The notes under the pieces were generated by a model that saw nothing but the letters and a program-made list of their open reading frames with translations, was not told the origin of the DNA and did no database searches. 64,000 nucleotides of DNA. Source: DASSBG01 sp035699085 (lineage in GTDB: Bacteria; Pseudomonadota; Gammaproteobacteria; Xanthomonadales; Rhodanobacteraceae). Positions 35,035-43,809 of this stretch are shown here, in pieces. Within the stretch, counting starts at the first letter, position 1. Every line of letters begins with the position of its first letter. The position numbers were made by a program, and so were the translations under genes. The stretch is taken from contig DASSBG010000047.1 of NCBI GenBank assembly GCA_035699085.1, positions 1-64,000 of the forward strand, given 5' to 3'.

Positions 35035-35643
35035 TTGGCCCTGACGACCCTGATGATCATCGCCGCGACCAGCGTCGTCTCGCTGTTTGCCTTCAACGAC
35101 CGCAAGCTGATCGACGCCCTGATCCTGTGGCCGCCGGCCTTGAGCCGGCGCAAGCAGTACTACCGCTTGATCACCTACGGGCTGGTCCACGCCGACTTCA
35201 GCCACTTGTTGTTCAACATGTTCACGCTGTACTTCTTCGGTGCGGCAATGGAGCGCTTCTACACGCATTACCTGGGCCCACTCGGGTTCGTCCTGTTCTA
35301 TGCCGGCGGTCTGTTGGTATCGATCATCCCGGCGTGGCTGGCGCACCGCCACGACTCCAATTACGCCAGCCTCGGCGCCTCCGGCGCCGTCTCGGCGGTG
35401 CTGTTTGCCTTCATCCTGCTGCAGCCGTGGGCGCTGATCCTGGTGTTCGTGATCCCGGTGCCGGCCATCATTTTCGCGATCGCCTACGTCGCCTGGTCGC
35501 TGTACATGGACCGGCGCGGCACCGACCGCGTCAACCACAGTGCACATCTCTGGGGTGCGGCCTACGGCGTCGTGTTCACGCTGGTCATGGAGCCGCGGGT
35601 GCTGGCGGTGTTTCTGGAGCGGCTGGTACATCCGCATTTCTGA
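35035..35643 (+). CDS. Rhomboid-family intramembrane serine protease
   Basis: 202 aa with six hydrophobic segments. The catalytic Ser is in SLGASGAVSAVLF and the catalytic His in NHSAHLWGAAYG. HADFSHLLFNMFTLYFFG is the conserved rhomboid segment around the oxyanion residues. TTG 35035 is chosen because GAGGAG lies 6 bases upstream; an in-frame ATG at 35002 lacks such a site. Rhomboids cleave transmembrane segments of client proteins; no client can be named. Confidence 0.88.
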   Translation: MALTTLMIIAATSVVSLFAFNDRKLIDALILWPPALSRRKQYYRLITYGLVHADFSHLLFNMFTLYFFGAAMERFYTHYLGPLGFVLFYAGGLLVSIIPAWLAHRHDSNYASLGASGAVSAVLFAFILLQPWALILVFVIPVPAIIFAIAYVAWSLYMDRRGTDRVNHSAHLWGAAYGVVFTLVMEPRVLAVFLERLVHPHF

Positions 35644-35746
35644 ACCGGCCGCGTGTCCGGTTTGCGTCGCGCCGCCGGCTCCCTTATCGTGGGCTGTTCA
35701 TTCGGCGCCCTTGGCGTCGTCGTTCCACCCTTGAGCGAGGCCATGC

Positions 35747-36208
35747 ATGCAGATTACCGACGGGCGCGTTGCGTCATTCGACTACACACTCACCGATGAA
35801 AGTGGCGAAGTCATCGACACCTCCGAGGGCCGCGGGCCGCTGTCCTACCTGCACGGTGGCGGGCAGATCGTGCCGGGGCTGGAGCAGGAACTGGCGGGCA
35901 AGGCTGCCGGCGATCATTTCGAGGTTGACGTGGCGCCGGAGCGTGGCTATGGCCCGCACCACGCCGAACTGGTGCAAACCATGCCCCGCAGCGCCTTCCG
36001 CGGGATCGACACGATCGAGCCCGGGATGCACTTCCAGGCCAGTGGCGCGCAGGGCACCAGCAACGTCGTCGTGACCAAGGTCGACGATGACAAGGTCACC
36101 ATCGACGGCAACCATCCGCTGGCCGGAAAGACACTGCACTTCGATGTTGCGGTGACGGACGTGCGCGAGGCCAGCGAGGACGAGCGCAACAGCGGCCAGG
36201 TGGCCTGA
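35747..36208 (+). CDS. FKBP-type peptidyl-prolyl isomerase, SlyD-like
   Basis: 153 aa. The FKBP half-domains are visible: YTLTDESGEVIDTSEGRGPL, LHGGGQIVPGLEQELAGKAAGD and the insert-in-flap region VDVAPERGYGPHH. C-terminal beta strands include NHPLAGKTLHFDVAV. The His-rich metal tail of E. coli SlyD is missing. These enzymes isomerise proline bonds and chaperone folding in the cytoplasm. Standalone gene. Confidence 0.92.
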   Translation: MQITDGRVASFDYTLTDESGEVIDTSEGRGPLSYLHGGGQIVPGLEQELAGKAAGDHFEVDVAPERGYGPHHAELVQTMPRSAFRGIDTIEPGMHFQASGAQGTSNVVVTKVDDDKVTIDGNHPLAGKTLHFDVAVTDVREASEDERNSGQVA

Positions 36209-36350
36209 CGGGCGGAGCTTGGGTGGCAGAAACGGCGGTGGCTGCGGCTTCCTCGTTGCTGCCGCCCGTGCCCGGCCCGCGCGCGGCGGGTGTTGCGCCG
36301 CGCGCGCGGACGTGGCCTGATAGCGTCTGGTTCATGCAGAGGACGATGCC

Positions 36351-37727
36351 GTGGTTGCCAAGACAGGCGGCAGGACCCGCAAGGCCGGCAGCAAGGCAGG
36401 CGCGGCCGCAAAGAAAGCTTCGGTGCGCAAGGCCGCGCCGGCTCGCCCGGCCAAAGCCAAATCCGTCGCCCCGGCGCGGCGCAAGCCACTGACGGAAACA
36501 ACGGCGCGGCCGGCGCCGAGGGCGCGTGCCGCGGCGAAGGCCCGGCCCCAAGCCAAGGCGGGCACCAGGAAGACCTCTGGCAGCGCGGCTCGCGCGCCGA
36601 AAAAACTGATGGGCCGCAAGGCGGCGCAGAAACCGGTGGCGACCCGGCGGGCAGCCAGCACCGAGCCCACGCCGCGGCGGCCAGCCGCGGCCAGGAAGCC
36701 GACTGGCAGGCGTTCGGCGCCACTGGGCAAGGGTGCCGCCAAGGCGTCCACGGCCAAGGCCGCACCCAAGGCGACCAGCCGCGCCAAGAGCAAGCCGGCC
36801 GCGCCCGCGCGCGCCTCGGCGGGCCCTGCGCGCAAGGCCGCTGCAGGCAAGCGGCCCGCGCGCAAACCCGTGACCGGGAAGCCTGCAGGCCGGACGGTGG
36901 CCAAGGCCGCCAGGCGCCCGGCGCCCGGCACCACCACGACGCGCAAGCGCGGGGCCAGCAGCGCGCGCAAGAGCACCGCCGCCGTGGCCCGCACGTCGGC
37001 CAAGGCCAAGGCGACGACCAACGCCAAGTCCCCCGTGAGGCGGGCGGCTGCGCCCGGGAAGAAGCCCGCGGCGAAAGTGGCGGGCGCAAAGACAAAACCC
37101 GCACGCGCAGGCGCCAAGGCAAAATCCGCGGCCACGGCTGCGACTCCGAAGCACAGGGCTGCCGCCAAGTCGGCGAAGAAGGGTAGTACGCCGTCGGCTG
37201 CCGGCGCGACAAGGAAGCCGGCCAAACCGGCGGCCAAGGCCCCCAAGGCTCCGGCTGCCAGGCCTGCGGCCGCCAAGCCCGCCGTCAAGGCTGCCGGCCG
37301 GCGCAGTGGCAGCCCAAGCGGCGCCAAGCCCCCGGCGGTCAAGCGGGGCACCGTCGCATCGAAGGCTGGCAAGGCGCCGGCCAGGGCGGCACGGCGGTCG
37401 ACGGTGAGCGAGCCGAGGGAGAACACGACCAAGTCCAGGTTGCGCCGCATCATCAACCTGACGGTGCCGGCGAAGAGCCGCCGCCAGATCGAGGAAGAGC
37501 GGCTGGCGGCCGAGGACAAGCGCGACATGGACCGCGAGCAGGCGGCGGCGGACTTTCTCGCCGCGATCGAAGCCAAAAAGCACCGCGCCCGGCACGGCCC
37601 GACCTGGCCGTTCTCGGCGAGCCATGCCGACCGACTCGCGCACGCCGGTACGCACCACGACGTACTGCGGGACCACGAGGTGCCGGTGCGGACCATCATC
37701 GGCAGCGCCTCGGGCGAGGAGCGCTAG
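36351..37727 (+). CDS. Histone H1-like Lys/Ala/Pro/Arg-rich basic protein
   Basis: 458 aa. Residues 1 to about 360 are a low-complexity, strongly basic region built of AAKA, KAAP, RKPA and TAKAAPKAT-like units, as in histone H1 C-terminal tails and bacterial AlgP/H1-like proteins. The last 100 residues are different and not repetitive: SRLRRIINLTVPAKSRRQIEEERLAAE, a likely helix, then FLAAIEAKKHRARHGPTWPF and a His-rich end. No enzymatic motif is seen. A DNA-binding or nucleoid role is inferred from composition. GTG 36351 has AGAGGA 7 bases upstream. Confidence 0.75.
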   Translation: MVAKTGGRTRKAGSKAGAAAKKASVRKAAPARPAKAKSVAPARRKPLTETTARPAPRARAAAKARPQAKAGTRKTSGSAARAPKKLMGRKAAQKPVATRRAASTEPTPRRPAAARKPTGRRSAPLGKGAAKASTAKAAPKATSRAKSKPAAPARASAGPARKAAAGKRPARKPVTGKPAGRTVAKAARRPAPGTTTTRKRGASSARKSTAAVARTSAKAKATTNAKSPVRRAAAPGKKPAAKVAGAKTKPARAGAKAKSAATAATPKHRAAAKSAKKGSTPSAAGATRKPAKPAAKAPKAPAARPAAAKPAVKAAGRRSGSPSGAKPPAVKRGTVASKAGKAPARAARRSTVSEPRENTTKSRLRRIINLTVPAKSRRQIEEERLAAEDKRDMDREQAAADFLAAIEAKKHRARHGPTWPFSASHADRLAHAGTHHDVLRDHEVPVRTIIGSASGEER

Positions 37728-37756
37728 GAGTCCCAAGGGCATCGCGCCGCCGCCGC

Positions 37757-37782
37757 AGGAGCCCGCCTGCAGGCGAGCTCCT
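37757..37782. repeat. REP-like palindrome
   Basis: AGGAGC, one base, CGCCTG and its mirror CAGGCG, one base, GCTCCT form a 12-bp near-perfect palindrome. It resembles the AGGAGC-type REP elements described in pseudomonads and relatives. It sits between two convergent genes. The copy number in the genome cannot be judged from this window. Confidence 0.55.
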
Positions 37783-37896
37783 CGGCAGCACGCTGCGCCG
37801 CGAGTCCGCTCGCCCATGTGGCTATGGCAACCGCCTGCTGTCGGGCGCGGACGGCAGGTTGAAGCCCGCGCCGCAAGGCATGGGCGTTCCTCGGCC

Positions 37897-37936
37897 AAAA
37901 AAAAGGCCGCCGACCGTGCATGCGCCATCGGCGGCC
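37897..37936 (-). terminator. Rho-independent terminator for the heparinase-like gene
   Basis: Read on the minus strand, a 9-bp stem GGCCGCCGA / TCGGCGGCC is followed by eight T residues. It begins 18 bases beyond the stop codon of the minus-strand gene at 37954. Confidence 0.9.
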
Positions 37937-37953
37937 GATGCTCCCTGTCTCGA

Positions 37954-40356
37954 TCAGCCGTCGAAGCCGGCCTGCATGATGACGTCGTTGCTTGCGGTGG
38001 CGGTGCCGGCACTGTCCAGCGTGAAGGACAGCACGCCCTCCTTGCTGGCCGTCAGGCTGCCGCCGGCGCTCAGGCTGACGTACTGGCGGCCGCCCGAGGC
38101 GTGGGTGCTGACGCTGTAGGTGCTGCCCGGAGCCAGGCCGACGATGATGTGCTTCGCCTGCGCCGCCTCGATGCTGTAGGCGATCGGCCCCGACAGCGTC
38201 GTGCCGGGCGCACCCTTGTTGAACAGCACCACCGAGCCGCCGCCGCTGCCGGCCACCTGGGTACCGATGACATTGCCGGCCGAGACATCCACCGGCAGGG
38301 CCTCGCCCACCTGGCTGCTGCTGGCCGCCAGGTCGAAGACGCTTAGCCAGCGCTGCTCGACGTTCTTGTCCGCCGGCCGCACCTGCACCTGCCAGGCGCG
38401 GGTCGGCGAGCTGGTCGGGTACATGGGCTTGGTGGTGACGGTGTTGTTGGCCGGATAGACGAAGGTGGCCGCGCCGGCGAACTTGCCGTCGAAGGTCACG
38501 TCAAGCCGGTTCTCGCCGGCCGCAGCCGTGGCCGTGGTCGGGTTGGCCGGGAAGTGCCATGCCAGGTACTGGTCGTAGGACGAGGCGCCCTCGCGGGTGC
38601 GGTCGTAGACGACGAAGCGGTTGGGCCGCACATACACGATCTCGCGCGACCACGACTGCACGGCCGGACCCGCGTTGAAGCTGCGGTACATGTCCTCGAG
38701 GTGGCTGCCTTGGGTGTAGACGTAGTCGCCGCCGTCCTCGAACTTCGAGACGGCGGTGCGCGCGCCGTCCTCACCGGTGCGGCCGTTCTGGCCGAACGGC
38801 TCGGCCAGCGTGCCGCCGCTCATGTTGCGAACGTAGAAGACGTTGTAGATCTGGCGGTTGCCGGAATACACGTTGCCCGGATTGAAGCTGCCGCGGTTGT
38901 CGGTGTAGATCGCGTCCTCGGCGGCGGTGCCGCCCGGCTCGTGCACCATCCAGCCGGTGGCGTTCAGCAGCAGCGGCGTGCCGCCGCGCACCAGCGCCAG
39001 GCTGCCGGCGTCGAAGTACTGCTCGCCCTGGCCGGGGTTGTTGACGTAGGTGCCGGCGCGGAAGGACATCCAGCTGGCGCTGGTGCTCCAGTCCGAGCGC
39101 GCGGCAACCATGCCCAGGCCGTCGGCCACGTAGGAACGCGGCAGCACGTCCAGCGACGGCGCGTTGGCGACCGGCTCGGCGAACAGGAAGCGCGCCCACG
39201 GCTGGTCGTCGCCGTAGCCGCCGGTGGCCTTGTCGACGTCGTTGAGGTAGGTCTGGAACACGCCCGCACGCGGATCATCCCAGTAGCGCAGCGCGCCGAG
39301 GATGTGCACGAACATGCCGGTGTTGTTGGTGCCCGGCGGCGTCTCGGCGTTGCCGTTGGCGCGGTTGGTGTCGCGGTCGTCGAAGTAGTCGCGCGACGGC
39401 CAGGTGAAGTGCATGACGTAGCCGCCGCTGTCGGTCGGGAAGCTGTAGAGCGCACCGGCCTTGTCGACCAGGTCGAGGCCGGCCGCAGTCTGCGCCTCGC
39501 GCAGCGGCAGGCTCATGTCGAGGATGGCATTCGGCGCATAGTTGCCGAAGCCCTCGGGCCAGCCACCGCCGGACAGCCAGTTGGCATAGTACGGCTGCAC
39601 GCGCTGGCCGAACTGCGTCGTCAGCCAGTCGGTCCACAGCGCCGGTGCCTGCGGGTTGTCGCCCCAGGTGCCCAGGGCCACCGCCGACAGCGCGTGGAAG
39701 TAGCCAGCGTAGTAGTTGCTCTGCGGGTGCACGTATTCGAACGCAGAGCAGCTGGCGTTCTCGAACGAGTCGATCCATTTGTTGCCCGCGGTGTAGACCT
39801 GCGTCTTCAGCTGTGCGCTGAGGCGGTCGTAGGCCCAGTCGAAGCCGATGCCGAGCGCCACACCGTAGGTGCGGATCGGATAACCGGCGTCGGTGCAGGG
39901 CGCGACGTAGTGCGAACCGCTGGGCATGGACATCGCGTTGAGGATCTCCGCGACCTTGTCGCCGTAGGGCGCCGCCTTGGCCGGGTCGATGCCCTTCATC
40001 ACCTGATAGCACAGGCCCTCGTTCATCACCGCGATCCGGTACCCGTGGCCGGCGTACTCGCTGCCGAGCGTCGGCGGGTTGGGGTAGGTAGGCTGGTCGG
40101 GGTAGTTGACCACGCCGCCGATGTAGCTGTCGCAGGTGGCTTTCAGGCGCAGCCAGTCGGGATCACCGGCCCGCGCGCGGGCTTGCAAGTCCTTCAGGGT
40201 GCTTTGGTCGAGGATCAGGCGCGGATGGCTGCTGACGATCTGCGCGTTGGCGTGCGAGGCCAGGCCCATGCCCAGCATCAGCAGGCCGGCGGCGAACACA
40301 CGCGTGACGCCGCTGCGGGAAAGTGCGCGGCACGAACGGTAAAATTGGGGGATCAT
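37954..40356 (-). CDS. Secreted heparinase II/III-like polysaccharide lyase
   Basis: About 800 aa with a signal peptide (SGVTRVFAAGLLMLGMGLASHANA). Residues about 40-400 form a helical toroid (HPRLILDQSTLKDLQARARAG, SNYYAGYFHALSAVALGTWG, WPEGFGNYAPNAILDMSLPL). The following beta-sandwich has MVAARSDWSTSASWMSFRAGTY and LVRGGTPLLLNATGWMVHEPG, typical of heparinase II/III-like proteins that degrade uronate polysaccharides. The C-terminal beta domain ends NDVIMQAGFDG, again a GFD-type tail. No transporter, sulfatase or regulator is nearby, so the substrate is unknown. The start at 40356 is by signal-peptide fit; no strong ribosome site is seen. Confidence 0.75.
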   Translation of the reverse strand: MIPQFYRSCRALSRSGVTRVFAAGLLMLGMGLASHANAQIVSSHPRLILDQSTLKDLQARARAGDPDWLRLKATCDSYIGGVVNYPDQPTYPNPPTLGSEYAGHGYRIAVMNEGLCYQVMKGIDPAKAAPYGDKVAEILNAMSMPSGSHYVAPCTDAGYPIRTYGVALGIGFDWAYDRLSAQLKTQVYTAGNKWIDSFENASCSAFEYVHPQSNYYAGYFHALSAVALGTWGDNPQAPALWTDWLTTQFGQRVQPYYANWLSGGGWPEGFGNYAPNAILDMSLPLREAQTAAGLDLVDKAGALYSFPTDSGGYVMHFTWPSRDYFDDRDTNRANGNAETPPGTNNTGMFVHILGALRYWDDPRAGVFQTYLNDVDKATGGYGDDQPWARFLFAEPVANAPSLDVLPRSYVADGLGMVAARSDWSTSASWMSFRAGTYVNNPGQGEQYFDAGSLALVRGGTPLLLNATGWMVHEPGGTAAEDAIYTDNRGSFNPGNVYSGNRQIYNVFYVRNMSGGTLAEPFGQNGRTGEDGARTAVSKFEDGGDYVYTQGSHLEDMYRSFNAGPAVQSWSREIVYVRPNRFVVYDRTREGASSYDQYLAWHFPANPTTATAAAGENRLDVTFDGKFAGAATFVYPANNTVTTKPMYPTSSPTRAWQVQVRPADKNVEQRWLSVFDLAASSSQVGEALPVDVSAGNVIGTQVAGSGGGSVVLFNKGAPGTTLSGPIAYSIEAAQAKHIIVGLAPGSTYSVSTHASGGRQYVSLSAGGSLTASKEGVLSFTLDSAGTATASNDVIMQAGFDG

Positions 40357-40616
40357 CGGCGTTTGGTCTTTGGCGTGGAAGGGGCGGCTTTCCGTGCCGG
40401 CTGAATGACGCCCATATTGCCGATTCACCTGGGATTAAAGTGCGCGCCAGTAATCAGTTTATGTTTGTTTCAAATCAATGCGTTGCGTGATTATTTCGTT
40501 GCCTTTCTTAGCTTTCCGTTAACTGCCGTTCATTCACCTGCCGGACATCCTGCGCTTGACGGCGCCTCTGCGCACGGGTACTGGTAGCCGCTCACCCGCC
40601 CGCTGGCGCTGCTCCC
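40357..40616. other. AT-rich divergent intergenic region (lyase / kdsB)
   Basis: These 260 bases are clearly less GC-rich than the surroundings (around 40430-40550), as expected for divergent promoters. No box pair is convincing enough to annotate. No small gene was found. Confidence 0.4.
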
Positions 40617-41393
40617 ATGCACCAATCACCTGGTTTCATCGTCGCCATCCCGGCGCGGCACGGGTCCACCCGCCTGCCCGGCAAGCCGCTGCAGCTGCTG
40701 GCTGGCGAGCCGCTGGTGCGCCACGTCGTGCGCCGCGGCCTGGACAGCGGCGCTGGCAGCGTGGTGGTTGCGACCGACGACACGCGGGTCGCCGCGGTGC
40801 TGTCCGACCTGCCGGTGCAGGTGTGCATGACCGACGCGGCGCTCGCCAGTGGCAGCGACCGGCTGGCCGAGGCGTCGCGCCAGTGCGGCTGGGCGGACGA
40901 CGCGATCGTGGTCAACCTGCAGGGCGACGAGCCCTTCGCGCCGCTGTCCGGCATTGCCGCGGTGGTCGATGCGCTGCGCGAGGACGAGGCACCGATGGCC
41001 ACGCTGGCGACCCCGCTGCGCCACGTCGAGGAACTGTTCGATCCCAACTGCGTCAAGCTGGTGCGCGACCAGCGCGGCCGCGCGCTGTACTTCAGCCGCG
41101 CACCGCTGCCGTGGGCGCGCGATGCGCTGGCCCACTCGCGCCGCGAGCTGCCGGCGCAGGTACCGCTGCTGCGGCACATCGGCCTGTACGCCTACCGCGC
41201 GGGGTTCCTGCGCCGCTTCGCCGCGCTGCCGCGCACGCCGCTGGAGCAGGCCGAATCGCTGGAGCAGCTGCGCGCGCTGGAGCACGGCTGGCCCATCGCC
41301 GTGCGGCTGGCGCCGGAGCCGTTCCCGCCCGGCATCGACACGCCGGAGGACCTGGCTCGCGCCGAACAGGTGCTGGTCGGCGCCGGCGCGTGA
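40617..41393 (+). CDS. kdsB: 3-deoxy-manno-octulosonate cytidylyltransferase
   Basis: 258 aa. Motifs include FIVAIPARHGSTRLPGKPL for CTP binding, VVATDDTRV, LASGSDRLAEA, VVNLQGDEPF and HIGLYAYRAGFL. It makes CMP-Kdo for lipopolysaccharide in the cytoplasm. Its stop overlaps the next start (GTGA), so translation is coupled to the phosphatase gene. Confidence 0.95.
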   Translation: MHQSPGFIVAIPARHGSTRLPGKPLQLLAGEPLVRHVVRRGLDSGAGSVVVATDDTRVAAVLSDLPVQVCMTDAALASGSDRLAEASRQCGWADDAIVVNLQGDEPFAPLSGIAAVVDALREDEAPMATLATPLRHVEELFDPNCVKLVRDQRGRALYFSRAPLPWARDALAHSRRELPAQVPLLRHIGLYAYRAGFLRRFAALPRTPLEQAESLEQLRALEHGWPIAVRLAPEPFPPGIDTPEDLARAEQVLVGAGA

Positions 41394-41860
41394 GCTTGTC
41401 GCTGCTGTTCGTTTGCCTGGGCAACATCTGCCGATCGCCGATGGCGGAAGGCATTGCGCGGCGGGAATTCCAGCGCCTTGGCCTGGACTGGACCGTCGCC
41501 TCGGCCGGCACCGGCGACTGGCACATCGGCCACTGCGCCGACACCCGCGCCATCCGCTGTGCCGGTGCAGCCGGCTATCCGCTGGCGGAGCATCGCGGCC
41601 GCCAGGTCTGCGCGGACGACTTCCAGCGCCACGACTGGCTGCTGGCGATGGACCGCGCCAACCTCGCCGCCCTGCGGGCGATGGCGCCGCCTGCCGCCCG
41701 CGCGCGCTGCGCGCTGCTGCTGGAAGCCGCGGGTACCGCGCCGCCCGCCGAGGTGCCGGATCCGTGGTTCGGCGACGAACCGGGCTTTGACGAGGTACTG
41801 GCGTTGCTGCGCCCGGCGATCCTTGCCCTGCCGCAGCGCCTGGCCGGACGCGGCGGCTGA
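41390..41860 (+). CDS. Low-molecular-weight protein-tyrosine phosphatase
   Basis: 156 aa. The P-loop CLGNICRS, with the nucleophile Cys9 and the Arg, is at the N-terminus; the general acid lies in PDPWFGD near residue 125. GTG 41390 is the start, overlapping the kdsB stop. Such enzymes often regulate exopolysaccharide or stress signalling in bacteria; the partner kinase is not in the window. Confidence 0.92.
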   Translation: MSLSLLFVCLGNICRSPMAEGIARREFQRLGLDWTVASAGTGDWHIGHCADTRAIRCAGAAGYPLAEHRGRQVCADDFQRHDWLLAMDRANLAALRAMAPPAARARCALLLEAAGTAPPAEVPDPWFGDEPGFDEVLALLRPAILALPQRLAGRGG

Positions 41861-41923
41861 GCTGCATCGGACCCCGCCGCCGGCGCCACGGAAAAGGCTT
41901 GACCGGCCACATACAATGGCTGG

Positions 41924-43744
41924 ATGGAAACCGCCGCAGCCCCCGCCGCCAGGTTCGACGGCAAGGCCTTCGTCCGCACGCTCAGTACCTCGCCCGGCGT
42001 CTACCGCTACTACGACGCGCAAGACACGCTGCTGTACGTCGGCAAGGCGTCGAACCTCAAGAAGCGCGTGGGCAGCTATTTCCTGCGCCCTGCCAGCGAC
42101 GCGCGCATCGCCGCCATGGTCGCCCAGGTCGCGCGCGCCGAAGTCACGCTGACGCGCACCGAGGGCGAGGCGCTGCTGCTGGAGTGGCAGCTGATCAAGG
42201 GCCTGAAGCCGCGCTACAACATCCTGTTGCGCGACGACAAAAGCTACCCCTACATCTACCTGTCCGACGACGAGTACCCGCGCCTGACCCTGCATCGCGG
42301 CGCGCAGGACAAGCCCGGCCGCTACTTCGGGCCGTATCCCAGCGGCTACGCCGTGCGCCGCAGCCTTGACCTCATGCAGAAGCTGTTTCGCGTGCGCCAA
42401 TGCGAGGACAGCTATTTCAAGCACCGCACGCGGCCCTGCCTGCAGTTCCAGATTGGCCGCTGCTCGGCGCCCTGCGTGCAGTTGGTCGGCGACGAGGATT
42501 ACCGGCGCGACGTGCGCCACGCGGTGATGTTCCTCGAGGGCCGCAGCAGCGCCGTGATCGACGAACTGGGCGTGGCCATGGACCGCGCCAGCGAGGCGCT
42601 GGACTTCGAGCGTGCGGCGCGCCTGCGCGACCAGGTCGCGATGCTGCGCTCGCTGCAGGCCGAACACCATGTGCGCGGCGCCAGCGCCGACATGGATGTG
42701 CTGGCCTGCGCCATGCACGCCAACGCCGCCTGCGTCAGCGTGCTGTTCTTCCGCAACGGCCTGGCGCTCGGTTCGCGCGACTTCTTCCCGCAGGTGCCGC
42801 TGGCCAGCGATGCCGGCGACGTGCTGCGCCAGTTCGTCACGCAGCACTATCTCGACCACGCGGCGCCGGCCGAGCTGGTCTGTCCGCTGCCCGAGGCCGA
42901 CGCGCGCCTGCTGTCGAGCGCGCTCAGCGACAAGTGGGGCCACGCGGTGGCGGTGAAGCCGCGCGTGCGCGGCGAGCGCGCGCGGTTCCTGGCACTGGCG
43001 CAGCGCAATGCGGAGGCGGCGCTGACCTCGCGGCTGGCCGGTCGGCAGACGCTGGACCAGCGCTTCGAAAGCCTGCGCCAGCTGCTGGATCTGGCGCAAC
43101 GGCCGGAGCGCATCGAGTGCTACGACATCAGCCACACGCGTGGCGAGGCCACGGTCGCGTCCTGCGTGGTGTTCGGCCCGGACGGACCACAGAAGTCGCA
43201 CTACCGGCGTTTCAACATCGAGGGCGTGGCCCCGGGCGACGATTACGCGGCGATGCGCCAGGTGCTGAGCCGCCGTTTCAAGCGCGTGGCGGCGGGCGAG
43301 GGCGAGCGCCCGAACCTGCTGCTGATCGACGGTGGCAAGGGCCAGGTGCGCCAGGCGCGCGAGGTGCTGGCCGAGCTGGGTCTGGATATCCTGATTGTCG
43401 GCGTGGCCAAGGGGCCGTCGCGGCGGGCCGGCGCGGAGATGCTGGTGCTGGCCGACGGACGCACGCTCACGCCCGGCTCGGCTTCGCCAGCGCTGCACCT
43501 TGTCGACGCGGTGCGCGACGAAGCCCACCGCTTCGCCATCGGGGGTCATCGCCGGCGCCGCGCCAAGGCCCGCGAACGCAGCGTGCTGGAGGACGTGCCG
43601 GGGATCGGCGCGCACCGGCGTGGCGCCTTGCTGCGCGCCTTCGGCGGCCTCAATGGCGTCGCCTCCGCCGGCGTCGCCGAGCTGATGCGGGTGAAGGGCA
43701 TCCACCGCGAACTCGCCGAGCGAATTTATGCCGCATTCCACTGA
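41924..43744 (+). CDS. uvrC: Excinuclease ABC subunit C
   Basis: 606 aa, the standard length. It has the GIY-YIG nuclease domain (SPGVYRYYDAQDTLLYVGKA), a UVR motif near residue 205 (ALDFERAARLRDQVAML), the RNase H-like C-terminal nuclease (ECYDISHTRGEATVAS, LLLIDGGKGQVRQA) and tandem helix-hairpin-helix motifs at the end (VLEDVPGIGAHRRGALLRAFGG). It makes the dual incisions in nucleotide excision repair. pgsA follows 65 bases downstream. Confidence 0.98.
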   Translation: METAAAPAARFDGKAFVRTLSTSPGVYRYYDAQDTLLYVGKASNLKKRVGSYFLRPASDARIAAMVAQVARAEVTLTRTEGEALLLEWQLIKGLKPRYNILLRDDKSYPYIYLSDDEYPRLTLHRGAQDKPGRYFGPYPSGYAVRRSLDLMQKLFRVRQCEDSYFKHRTRPCLQFQIGRCSAPCVQLVGDEDYRRDVRHAVMFLEGRSSAVIDELGVAMDRASEALDFERAARLRDQVAMLRSLQAEHHVRGASADMDVLACAMHANAACVSVLFFRNGLALGSRDFFPQVPLASDAGDVLRQFVTQHYLDHAAPAELVCPLPEADARLLSSALSDKWGHAVAVKPRVRGERARFLALAQRNAEAALTSRLAGRQTLDQRFESLRQLLDLAQRPERIECYDISHTRGEATVASCVVFGPDGPQKSHYRRFNIEGVAPGDDYAAMRQVLSRRFKRVAAGEGERPNLLLIDGGKGQVRQAREVLAELGLDILIVGVAKGPSRRAGAEMLVLADGRTLTPGSASPALHLVDAVRDEAHRFAIGGHRRRRAKARERSVLEDVPGIGAHRRGALLRAFGGLNGVASAGVAELMRVKGIHRELAERIYAAFH

Positions 43745-43809
43745 AGCCTCGTTCCATCCGAACGGCTCCGGTTAGACTCCATCCCGGACCTGTCCAGGAC
43801 GACACCCCG

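Noticed and set aside
36096..38012. Minus-strand open frame of 638 codons opposite the histone H1-like gene
   Set aside because: Complement of a low-complexity Lys/Ala sequence yields a Leu/Arg/Gly/Ala frame; the plus-strand frame has a ribosome site and an ordered C-terminus.
38554..40404. Plus-strand open frame of 616 codons opposite the heparinase-like gene
   Set aside because: Shadow frame; the minus-strand protein has a signal peptide, domain motifs and its own terminator.
41192..43741. Minus-strand open frame of 849 codons opposite uvrC
   Set aside because: Shadow of uvrC; no recognisable motif.
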